In this document: positions 17,867 to 24,931 of the stretch, piece by piece
Layout of the letters: each line of letters begins with the position of its first letter
Position numbering within the stretch: the first letter of the stretch is position 1
Source of the DNA: Sphingobacterium cavernae
GTDB taxonomy: Bacteria; Bacteroidota; Bacteroidia; Sphingobacteriales; Sphingobacteriaceae
Reading direction: 5' to 3'
NCBI RefSeq assembly: GCF_008520265.1
Contig: NZ_VIQM01000012.1
Span: 29,708-93,707, forward strand
Length of the DNA stretch: 64,000 nucleotides
Program-made: the position numbers and the translations under genes
The notes under the pieces: generated by a model
The model's input: only the letters and a program-made list of their open reading frames with translations
The model's database searches: none
Told to the model about the DNA's origin: nothing

Positions 17867-18646
17867 TTAAATAACACCAAATTCAGTAAGTAACACAAAA
17901 ATTGCTACTGCCATAATTCCCATTGAAAAGATACGCTTCAACTTCATTCCATCTATTTTATTACTGATAAAAAAACCAATAAAAATCCCTACAATAGTCA
18001 AAAGCGTATATAGCAGCAATAAATTCCAATCAAATAATTCGATCCTTCTCCAATCACCTAACAATCCTAAAATAGAATTGATAGCGATCAACACTAATGA
18101 TGTTGCTACAGCCTTTTTCATACTCAGATTGAAGAAATTAGTAAGCGCAGGAATAATTAGAAATCCGCCTCCAGCACCTACAATTCCTGTTACACTCCCC
18201 ACAAATACACCCTTTAGTACAATAGTTATAAAGGGGAAATTTGTTTGTGGAATATTAATTTCTTGAAACATAGCATAAGCCGCAAATAGCATCAGGATTG
18301 CAAATAGAACCATCAATACAACTTCTTGCGCAACAGTATGGCCAAATAAATTTAGATGATCAGGGATTAATGGAACAATAAATTTCCGTGTCAAGAAAAC
18401 TGATATCATTGACGGAATACCAAATTTCAAAAGCTTATCAAAATCAACATCTTTATGTATAAAGCCCTTTACACCACCTATAATTGATGTTGCTCCGATA
18501 GCAAAAAGCGAATATGCCGTTGCTAACACAGGATCAACCCCAAATACATAAACAAAAATTGGTACGGTGAGTATGGATCCTCCACTACCAACTAATCCTA
18601 ACGTTACACCAACGAAAACCGCTAATATTAATCCAAATACAAACAT
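17867..18646 (-). CDS. TauE/SafE-family sulfite/sulfonate exporter
   Basis: 259-residue polytopic inner-membrane protein (TSUP family). The paired glycine-rich motifs GLVGSGGSILTVPIFVYVFG near the N-terminus and GIVGAGGGFLIIPALTNFF near residue 155 show the internal duplication of this family. It probably exports sulfite made by the dioxygenase encoded 16 bases downstream. Same strand and tight spacing on both sides. Confidence 0.92.
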   Translation of the reverse strand: MFVFGLILAVFVGVTLGLVGSGGSILTVPIFVYVFGVDPVLATAYSLFAIGATSIIGGVKGFIHKDVDFDKLLKFGIPSMISVFLTRKFIVPLIPDHLNLFGHTVAQEVVLMVLFAILMLFAAYAMFQEINIPQTNFPFITIVLKGVFVGSVTGIVGAGGGFLIIPALTNFFNLSMKKAVATSLVLIAINSILGLLGDWRRIELFDWNLLLLYTLLTIVGIFIGFFISNKIDGMKLKRIFSMGIMAVAIFVLLTEFGVI

Positions 18647-18657
18647 TTAGTATCCAA

Positions 18658-19074
18658 TTAGTGAGGCAAATATTTACGAATCAAACCGTAAAAATATGTT
18701 CCTGCCAATGCGCCGATGATAACGATGATGATTGAAAACACACCAGATCCCAAAAGTGCGAATATCGGTCCTGGACATGCCCCAACTAATGCCCAACCTA
18801 ATCCAAAAAAAATACCACCAATAAGATATCTGGGAATTGATTTTGATTTTGGTTGAATAACTATATCCTCCCCATCAACATCCTTCGATTGACTTCTTTT
18901 AAAATATTGTACTCCGATTACGCCAACTGCTAGTGCAGACCCAATAAATCCATACATATGAAAAGATTGGAAATTAAACATCTCAAATATTCTAAACCAA
19001 GATGCTGCTTCAGCTTTATACATTACTATACCGAATGCTATTCCTAATAGCACGAAAATTAACTTTCTCATCAT
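18658..19074 (-). CDS. YeeE/YedE-type transporter, second half (DUF6691-like)
   Basis: 138 residues, about four membrane helices. The motif ALVGACPGPIFALLGSG near residue 100 is the GxCPG element of YeeE/YedE sulfur transporters, whose Cys relays thiosulfate in the structurally characterised full-length protein. This chain and the next-upstream one (starting 1 base apart) look like the two halves of one YeeE-like channel encoded separately, so they probably form a heteromer. Confidence 0.88.
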   Translation of the reverse strand: MMRKLIFVLLGIAFGIVMYKAEAASWFRIFEMFNFQSFHMYGFIGSALAVGVIGVQYFKRSQSKDVDGEDIVIQPKSKSIPRYLIGGIFFGLGWALVGACPGPIFALLGSGVFSIIIVIIGALAGTYFYGLIRKYLPH

Positions 19075-19075
19075 T

Positions 19076-19624
19076 CTAAAAAATTAAAGGGAACAAAACA
19101 TGAACCATCAGAAGTCCACCAATAAAGAATCCAACGACAGCGACTAATGAAGGCCATTGCAGATCACTCAAACCCGAAATCGCATGTCCGGACGTGCAGC
19201 CACCTGCATAACGTGTTCCAAAGCCAATAAATAATCCACCTACCAATAGAATGATTATATTCTTCGGGCTTAAATCAAAAAATAATTCTGTAGGTAAATA
19301 TGCTTTACCCGCACTTTCAAATCCATACGCTTGTAATGCAGAGATTGATTCTTCCGAAATAGGTGCTACTTGATTATTTGCTAAAAGATTTGCTGCTACG
19401 AATCCACCGATTATAGTTCCGAGTAAGAATAACAAATTCCAACGTTGAGATTTCCAGTTGAAATCAAAAAAATCACAACTCTTACCTGCCCCCATTGCGG
19501 CGCACATCGTTCTGAAATTGGATGAAAATCCAAAAGATTTCCCCAATTTTATTAGAATCAACATGATGATTGCGACTATTGGTCCTCCAATGTACCAAGG
19601 CCATGTTCCAAATATCATTTCCAT
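19076..19624 (-). CDS. YeeE/YedE-type transporter, first half
   Basis: 182 residues, about five membrane helices. It contains RTMCAAMGAGKS (Cys near residue 48) and FGTRYAGGCTSGHAISGLS, the conserved Cys motif of YeeE/YedE proteins that import thiosulfate or related sulfur compounds. First gene of the five-gene minus-strand operon; only 1 base separates it from its partner half. Its promoter and a palindromic operator lie just upstream (19645-19688). Confidence 0.9.
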   Translation of the reverse strand: MEMIFGTWPWYIGGPIVAIIMLILIKLGKSFGFSSNFRTMCAAMGAGKSCDFFDFNWKSQRWNLLFLLGTIIGGFVAANLLANNQVAPISEESISALQAYGFESAGKAYLPTELFFDLSPKNIIILLVGGLFIGFGTRYAGGCTSGHAISGLSDLQWPSLVAVVGFFIGGLLMVHVLFPLIF

Positions 19625-19644
19625 ATTTATTTCATTTTATACTA

Positions 19645-19688
19645 CAAAAGTAATTGCTCTAATTCATTATGTTGGTAACTTAAGTTAC
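19645..19688 (-). promoter_or_regulatory. Promoter and Crp/Fnr-type operator of the sulfur operon
   Basis: On the minus strand TACTTTTG (complement of 19645-19652) matches the -7 element TAnnTTTG, but no TTTG lies 19 bases upstream. Instead a perfect 14-bp palindrome, GTAACTTAAGTTAC, occupies 19675-19688, its centre about 29.5 bases upstream of the -7 box, i.e. about -41. That is the class II activator position for Crp/Fnr proteins, and the operon's last gene encodes one. Confidence 0.65.
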
Positions 19689-19984
19689 TTAAAGATCATA
19701 ATTACCAAAACAAAACTTTCAAGTCTTATCTAATTTACATAAAACAAAATCAATTATAGCTTAATAACTCATTATCCGAAAATTATTCATTTTTAATTTA
19801 TTATTACCATAAAATCAACAGAATTAAGACTAAATAGCCTTAAAATAATATCTACTAAGAATATGGATTTAAGAGAAAAAATATACTATTTAAATCCAAA
19901 ATCAACTCAGACATATCAGCAAAAGCAACTAGACTTGACGCTATATTGATTTAATAATTCCTAAAATATTTATAGCTTTAGCAC
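19689..19984. other. AT-rich intergenic region upstream of the M3 peptidase
   Basis: Nearly 300 bases without a convincing gene, between the divergent sulfur operon and the peptidase gene. It is A+T rich and has no strong hairpin. A promoter for the peptidase must lie here; a TAGCTTTA near 19972 is only a partial -7 match. Confidence 0.4.
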
Positions 19985-22015
19985 ATGGCAATTTTAACAG
20001 AAAAATTTAATACCGTAAACGATACAGCTCCTTTCTCGGCAATAGCGGAAAAGGATTATATCCCGGCCTTTGAAGAAGGCATTACATTGACTTTAAAAGA
20101 GATTGAAGATATTGTAAGCAACCCCGAGCCTCCAACATTTGCAAATACGATTGAAGCATTAGCGTATTCAGGATTAACATTGGATCGAATTAGTAATCTA
20201 TTTTTTAATCTGCATTCCGCAGAAACAAATGATGAATTAGAAAAAATTGCACAAGAAGTCGCACCAAAACTTTCTGCACTTGGCAATGATATCACACTTA
20301 ATATTGATTTGTTCTCTCGAGTGAAAGCGGTATACGATCAGAAAAGCACTTTAAACCTGACTCCTGAACAAGAAACTTTACTGGAAAAATCATTTAAAGA
20401 TTTTGCTCGTAATGGCGCTCTATTAAATGATGAGCAGAAACAAAAATTACGCGAGATAGATTCCAAACTAGCTGTATTAAAATTAAAATACGGTGAAAAT
20501 GTTTTAGCAGATTCTAATGCCTACCAATTGCATATAACGAATGAAAAAGATTTAGCTGGTCTGCCTGAAGGTGTTATAGAAGCAGCCGCATCACTTGCAA
20601 AATCAGAAAGCAAAGAAGGTTGGATATTTACGTTGGATTACCCCAGTTATATCCCTCTTGTGACTTATGCTGATAATCGCGAATTACGCAAAGAGATTAC
20701 TTTAGCTGCAGGACGTAAAGGTTTTCAACAAAATGATAACAACAATGAAAGTAATGTCTTAGAAATAGCTAAGCTTCGTCATCAACGCGCACAACTGCTA
20801 GGCTATAAAACACATGCTGATTTTGTGTTAGCAGAGCGAATGGCAGAGTCACCTACCAAAGTACTTGCTTTTCTAAATAACTTGTTAGAAAAAGCTAAAC
20901 CAGCAGCGCAACACGAATTCGAAGAACTTACAGCATTTGCTAAACAAAAAAATGGCATTGAGCAATTGGAAAAATGGGATGGATCTTACTATTCTGAAAA
21001 ACTAAAACAAGAGAAATTCCAGTTGGATGATGAACTTTTAAAACCATATTTCAAATTAGAAAATGTATTGCAAGGTGCATTTGAGATCGCCAATAGATTA
21101 TTTGATTTAAATTTTACCGAAGTACAAACCATTGACAAATATCATCCAGATGTACAGACTTATGAGGTGACAGATGGAAATAATAATTTTGTTGCTGTTT
21201 TCTATGCCGATTTCTTTCCACGCAAAGGCAAACGTCAAGGTGCTTGGATGACTTCTTTCAAACCGCAATATATTAAAGATGGCACTAATGAAAGACCACA
21301 TGTTTCTATTGTCTGTAATTTCACACCTCCTACAGAAACTAAACCAGCTTTATTGACATTCAATGAAGTAACGACTCTATTTCATGAATTTGGTCATGCA
21401 TTGCATGGCATGTTGGCAAATACACAGTATCCCAACCTATCGGGTACTTCCGTTTATTGGGATTTTGTGGAATTACCAAGTCAAATTATGGAAAACTGGT
21501 GTTATGAAAAAGAACCTTTAAACTTATTTGCTAAACATTACCAGACAGGTGAGATTATTCCAATGGAATTAGTTGAAAAAATCAGAGAATCTGCTGCATT
21601 CCTTGAGGGTATGGCAACAGTGCGTCAATTGAGCTTTGGTTTACTCGACATGGGCTGGCATGGTAAAGATCCTTCATCCATTTTGAATGTTAAAGAATTT
21701 GAAAAAGAGCAATTCGCTTCTACGCAATTCTACCCCGATGTAGAGGATAATGCGATGAGCACATCATTCTCCCATATATTTAATGGCGGATATTCATCTG
21801 GCTATTACAGTTACAAGTGGGCGGAAGTATTGGATGCTGATGCTTTCGAATATTTCAAAGAGAATGGAATTTTTAATAAGGAAATTGCAGACCAATTTAA
21901 AGATAATATCCTTTCGCAAGGTGGCACGGTTCATCCCATGAAGCTTTATAAGCAATTTAGGGGGCAAGAACCGCAAGTTGATCCGTTGTTAAGAAGAGCA
22001 GGATTGCTAAAATAA
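19985..22015 (+). CDS. M3-family metallopeptidase (oligopeptidase A / Dcp type)
   Basis: Zinc oligopeptidase of 676 residues that degrades short peptides in the cytoplasm; no signal peptide is seen. The zinc site FHEFGHALHGML (HExxH, near residue 465) is followed by the typical SGTSVYWDFVELPSQIMENW with the third zinc ligand region, and the late GGYSSGYYSYKWAEVLDADAF is nearly universal in M3 enzymes. Length fits the PrlC/Dcp group. A terminator follows at 22086. Confidence 0.94.
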   Translation: MAILTEKFNTVNDTAPFSAIAEKDYIPAFEEGITLTLKEIEDIVSNPEPPTFANTIEALAYSGLTLDRISNLFFNLHSAETNDELEKIAQEVAPKLSALGNDITLNIDLFSRVKAVYDQKSTLNLTPEQETLLEKSFKDFARNGALLNDEQKQKLREIDSKLAVLKLKYGENVLADSNAYQLHITNEKDLAGLPEGVIEAAASLAKSESKEGWIFTLDYPSYIPLVTYADNRELRKEITLAAGRKGFQQNDNNNESNVLEIAKLRHQRAQLLGYKTHADFVLAERMAESPTKVLAFLNNLLEKAKPAAQHEFEELTAFAKQKNGIEQLEKWDGSYYSEKLKQEKFQLDDELLKPYFKLENVLQGAFEIANRLFDLNFTEVQTIDKYHPDVQTYEVTDGNNNFVAVFYADFFPRKGKRQGAWMTSFKPQYIKDGTNERPHVSIVCNFTPPTETKPALLTFNEVTTLFHEFGHALHGMLANTQYPNLSGTSVYWDFVELPSQIMENWCYEKEPLNLFAKHYQTGEIIPMELVEKIRESAAFLEGMATVRQLSFGLLDMGWHGKDPSSILNVKEFEKEQFASTQFYPDVEDNAMSTSFSHIFNGGYSSGYYSYKWAEVLDADAFEYFKENGIFNKEIADQFKDNILSQGGTVHPMKLYKQFRGQEPQVDPLLRRAGLLK

Positions 22016-22085
22016 TTAAATTAAACATACTTCTATACAGTATTTAGTATAATTTAATAAAAATTATTGCCACTGATTATCAAAC

Positions 22086-22120
22086 AAATGCCTTTTTACA
22101 TCGGTAAAAAGGCATTTTAT
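22086..22120 (+). terminator. Rho-independent terminator after the M3 peptidase
   Basis: AAATGCCTTTTTA (22086-22098) pairs perfectly with TAAAAAGGCATTT (22105-22117), loop CATCGG, followed by a short T-rich stretch. Confidence 0.8.
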
Positions 22121-22132
22121 TTTAAAAAACAT

Positions 22133-22163
22133 TTTGCAGAAATGGATTATAGCTCTATATTTG
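22133..22163 (+). promoter_or_regulatory. Consensus promoter of the tRNA-Gly/tRNA-Leu unit
   Basis: TTTG at 22133-22136 and TATATTTG at 22156-22163 are 19 bases apart, a full match to TTTG-N19-TAnnTTTG. The tRNA-Gly starts about 57 bases downstream. Confidence 0.8.
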
Positions 22164-22219
22164 CATCATCAAATCGGGACGGACGCGATGTTCGAAACAA
22201 AATTGAAAGACTTAAAAAA

Positions 22220-22295
22220 GCGAAAATAGCTCAGCTGGTAGAGCACAACCTTGCCAAGGTTGGGGTCGCGAGTTCGAATCTCGTTTTTCGCTCCA
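22220..22295 (+). tRNA. tRNA-Gly (anticodon GCC)
   Basis: Cloverleaf reads clearly: acceptor GCGAAAA pairs with TTTTCGC, the D-arm contains TAGCTCAGCTGGTAGAGC, the anticodon loop is flanked by CAACC/GGTTG with GCC at 22253-22255, and the T-loop is GTTCGAATC. The CCA end appears to be encoded (22293-22295). Confidence 0.95.
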
Positions 22296-22300
22296 GAGTT

Positions 22301-22385
22301 GCCTAGGTGGTGGAACTGGTAGACACGCAGGACTTAAAATCCTGTTCCTGTTAAAGGAGTGCGGGTTCGATTCCCGCCCTAGGTA
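22301..22385 (+). tRNA. tRNA-Leu (anticodon TAA), integration target of the island
   Basis: 85-base class II tRNA with long variable arm. The acceptor GCCTAGG pairs with CCTAGGT, the anticodon stem CAGGA/TCCTG encloses loop CTTAAAA with anticodon TAA, and the T-arm GCGGG/CCCGC encloses TTCGATT. CCA is not encoded. It is 5 or 6 bases after tRNA-Gly and shares its promoter. Its last 20 bases are repeated at 55393, making it the attachment site of the genomic island. Confidence 0.95.
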
Positions 22386-22386
22386 C
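22366..22386 (+). repeat. Left attachment site (attL) within tRNA-Leu
   Basis: 21 bases covering the T-loop to the discriminator base plus one, starting TTCGATTCCCGCC. It is identical to 55393-55413. Confidence 0.85.
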
Positions 22387-22389
22387 TTC

Positions 22390-22430
22390 AAACCCTTGAT
22401 AACACATTGTTTATCAAGGGTTTTTCTTTT
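22390..22430 (+). terminator. Terminator after the tRNA pair (island side)
   Basis: AAACCCTTGATAA (22390-22402) pairs perfectly with TTATCAAGGGTTT (22411-22423), loop of eight, followed by a T-rich run to 22430. It lies inside the island, so the tRNA transcript now ends at a terminator supplied by the insertion; the probable original one is at 55414. Confidence 0.8.
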
Positions 22431-22435
22431 TATAG

Positions 22436-22456
22436 GGTGTAAAAAAAGGTGTAAAA
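22436..22456 (+). repeat. Short direct repeat next to attL, possible recombinase arm site
   Basis: GGTGTAAAA occurs at 22436 and again at 22448, a period of 12. The opposite island end has, on the minus strand, GGTGGGACTTTT repeated with the same 12-base period (55279-55300). Both point from the att site into the island. Confidence 0.4.
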
Positions 22457-22583
22457 GTTCGCCAGAAATTATTTAAAAAAACTGTATTATAGATTGGTAT
22501 TTTGTGTAAATCGTCAGCAAAAAGTGGACACGTTATTTTAAAATCATAAGGAGTGTTTTCATCAAAAAGCATTAGATTTAATT

Positions 22584-22937
22584 ATGGGAACACCAAAGAA
22601 AAAGAGTACTGAATCATTTGTAAAAGACATTCGTAAGAATGCGCGCAGGATCTTTACAGCCGAACAGAAGATTTTGATCGTTATGGAGGGTCTTAGAGCC
22701 GAGACCTCTGTGGCAGAATTATGCAGAAAGCACAGCATCGCCCAGTCCCAGTTCTACGCTTGGAACAAAGAGTTTATGGAAGCTGGCAAAAAACTTCTCA
22801 ATGGAGATGTTGTACGTGAAGCTACCAGCGATGAAGTTTCAGATTTAAAGAAAGAAAATGCCCAGTTGAAAGAGATGGTAGCCGATCTGGTATTGCGTTA
22901 CGATATTATAAAAAAAAGTTTGGACATGCTGGATTAA
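22584..22937 (+). CDS. IS3-family transposase OrfA
   Basis: 117 residues. An HTH_Tnp_1 helix-turn-helix (about 22-75; FTAEQKILIVMEG, VAELCRKHSIAQSQFYAWNKEF) binds the IS ends, and a C-terminal leucine-zipper-like coiled coil (SDLKKENAQLKEMVADL) mediates oligomerisation. Near its end lies a run of eight A followed by G (22910-22918). A -1 slip there leads into the orfB frame, which is open from that point, to make the OrfAB transposase. Confidence 0.92.
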   Translation: MGTPKKKSTESFVKDIRKNARRIFTAEQKILIVMEGLRAETSVAELCRKHSIAQSQFYAWNKEFMEAGKKLLNGDVVREATSDEVSDLKKENAQLKEMVADLVLRYDIIKKSLDMLD

Positions 22938-22957
22938 TCCATAAATATCGGAAATAT

Positions 22958-23941
22958 ATGAGATTATCAGCAGGTGAGAAATACGAAATCATTCAGACCG
23001 TTACCACGAGTGAAATCGGTGTGAAACGCACCTTAGCAAGCTTCGGGATCGCTAGAAGTAAATTCTATAGATGGTATCAGAAGTATCTTGAAAACGGTTA
23101 TGATGGCTTGAAACAAGGCCATAGAACTTATAAAAGACAATGGAACAGCATTCCCGAAGACCAAAAAGACCTAGTGGTTGAATTAGCTCTGGAACACTCC
23201 GAATTATCCTCCCGGGAACTGGCGTACAAGATCACCGATGAACATGGTATTTTTATCTCAGAATCCAGCGTTTACCGGATTCTGAAGCAAAGAAATCTGA
23301 TCCCGGCGCCGAATCATTTCCTTCTTTCAGCAGCAAATGAGTTCAAGGATAAAACCAGCTTTGTGCACCAGATGTGGCAGACCGACTTTACCTATTTTAA
23401 GATTGTCGGTTGGGGATGGTACTATCTGAGCACGGTTCTGGACGATTACAGCCGCTACATTATCCATTGGGAGCTGTGCGATTCAATGAATGCAGAAGAT
23501 GTGAAAAGAACGGTAAATACAGCCATTGAGAAAGCAAGACTAAAATCGAAAGCCAAACCAAAGTTGCTGTCAGATAACGGCCCTTGTTATGTTTCAAACG
23601 AGCTAAAAACATATCTCAAAGAGGATATGAAGATGAAGCAGGTTCACGGCAGACCGATGCATCCGCAGACACAGGGGAAAATTGAACGGTATCACAGAAC
23701 GATGAAAAACGTAGTGAAATTAAACCACTTTTACCATCCAGAAGAACTTATCGAAGCCCTGGGAAACTTTGTGGACAACTATAACAATAGACGTTATCAC
23801 GAATCGCTGCAAAACTTAACACCTGCAGATGTCTACTGTGGACGATCTGAAAGAATTTTGGAAAAAAGACAACAGGTAAAAATCGATTCTCTGAATAAAA
23901 GAAGACAATTGTATAATCAACAAAAATTAATAAATTTATAA
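22958..23941 (+). CDS. IS3-family transposase OrfB (DDE integrase domain)
   Basis: 327 residues from the ATG; the frame is open further upstream to the slippery A8G at 22910-22918, so the functional product is probably an OrfAB fusion. The rve integrase core shows WQTDFTYF (first D), LSDNGPCY (second D) and the QGKIERYHRTMK segment (catalytic E). An HTH_21-type region (about 70-115) precedes it. Intact, so the copy may be active. Confidence 0.93.
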   Translation: MRLSAGEKYEIIQTVTTSEIGVKRTLASFGIARSKFYRWYQKYLENGYDGLKQGHRTYKRQWNSIPEDQKDLVVELALEHSELSSRELAYKITDEHGIFISESSVYRILKQRNLIPAPNHFLLSAANEFKDKTSFVHQMWQTDFTYFKIVGWGWYYLSTVLDDYSRYIIHWELCDSMNAEDVKRTVNTAIEKARLKSKAKPKLLSDNGPCYVSNELKTYLKEDMKMKQVHGRPMHPQTQGKIERYHRTMKNVVKLNHFYHPEELIEALGNFVDNYNNRRYHESLQNLTPADVYCGRSERILEKRQQVKIDSLNKRRQLYNQQKLINL

Positions 23942-24031
23942 CTCGAAAGTCTCCTTAAGGTTCCATCCTAATGTGTCTAATTTAGTTTGAAGACGTACAT
24001 TCAATAGGTATGCTTTTTACTTAATAGGGTT

Positions 24032-24082
24032 AAAAGAGTATTCAGAAATTGTTCTAATAAACATTCCTGAACACTCTTTTTT
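24032..24082. terminator. Terminator at the end of the Zn/Cd-type operon
   Basis: AAAAGAGTATTCAG (24032-24045) pairs with CTGAACACTCTTTT (24067-24080) with one mismatch. T-runs occur on both strands, so it can stop the minus-strand metal operon and also plus-strand transcription out of the IS3. Confidence 0.7.
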
Positions 24083-24131
24083 ATTCCTCCTACTACCACT
24101 CTAAGACAAAGGCAACTATAGATACAGGGAT

Positions 24132-24926
24132 TTACTTTGACAATTTCAATATCCTATACGCTCCCCTTGCTACAATTACAAATACAATAGCCCCAATAAT
24201 CAAATCTGGATAACTTGAATTGAGCCAATTAACTAAAAGACCAGCAACAATAACTCCCGAATTGATAATGACATCATTTGATGTGAATATCATCGAAGCC
24301 TGCATATGCGCTTCTTTACTTTTGTTCTTTTGTAAAAGATAAAGGCAAAATACGTTTGCAATCAACGCTAAAACTGAAACGACAATCATTGTCTTGAAAT
24401 CAGGCATAGCTTCAATTCCCATAAAACGTCTGATAACTTCAACGAAACCTACAATAGCCAGTAGGACTTGGAAGTATCCAGCAAATCTGGCGATGTTGTT
24501 TTTTAGAGCGATTGTTCCACCCACGGCGATTAATGCCAATGCGTAAACGACACTGTCTGCAAGCATATCCAAGCTATCGGCTATCAATCCCATTGAACCT
24601 GAAAAAACTCCGAATAACATTTCCAATCCAAAGAACAGGAAGTTGATAATCAACACGATCCAAAGTAATTTCCGTTGCTTGTTGCTTGTATCTGTTTCAA
24701 CAACAAAATTGCTTTTTTCAGTTGAAACCAATGTAGTATTTAGGTTCAGTGTTCCCAAGGCCAAAAAAATTGGCTCTGGGTTTCCATTGTGATAAACGTC
24801 CAATTTTCTATTGGCTATATCAAATTCCAATCCTTTTACCGTATCAAAGTCTTGCAGTTTCATACGGATTAATTGCTCCTCGCTTGGGCAATCCATTTTA
24901 GTTATATTGAATATGGTTTTTTCCAT
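24132..24926 (-). CDS. Cation diffusion facilitator with N-terminal HMA-like domain
   Basis: 264 residues. Residues 1-75 resemble a degenerate heavy-metal-associated fold with a single Cys (KMDCPSEEQLI in place of CxxC). Residues 85-264 form a CDF transporter core with six helices. The metal-site helices carry IADSLDMLADS and SNDVIINSGVI. It exports Zn2+, Co2+ or Cd2+ to the periplasm by proton antiport (family knowledge). Last gene of the Zn/Cd-type operon, 5 bases after the TonB receptor; there is no long C-terminal cytoplasmic domain. Confidence 0.86.
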   Translation of the reverse strand: MEKTIFNITKMDCPSEEQLIRMKLQDFDTVKGLEFDIANRKLDVYHNGNPEPIFLALGTLNLNTTLVSTEKSNFVVETDTSNKQRKLLWIVLIINFLFFGLEMLFGVFSGSMGLIADSLDMLADSVVYALALIAVGGTIALKNNIARFAGYFQVLLAIVGFVEVIRRFMGIEAMPDFKTMIVVSVLALIANVFCLYLLQKNKSKEAHMQASMIFTSNDVIINSGVIVAGLLVNWLNSSYPDLIIGAIVFVIVARGAYRILKLSK

Positions 24927-24931
24927 TTGTT

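Larger units (their letters stand above)
22505..23999 (+). mobile_element. IS3-family insertion sequence
   Basis: Contains orfA and orfB of an IS3-type element. Approximate ends: TGTAAATCGTC...GTGGACACGTTA on the left and, on the complement of the right end, TGTACGTC...TTAGACACATTA; these form an imperfect inverted repeat. No clear target duplication was seen, so the exact ends are uncertain. The element is inserted just inside the island's left end, where an integrase gene would be expected. Confidence 0.75.

Noticed and set aside
22067..22306. 79-residue plus-strand frame over the tRNA region
   Set aside because: It runs through the tRNA promoter and the tRNA-Gly gene and has no protein-like features.
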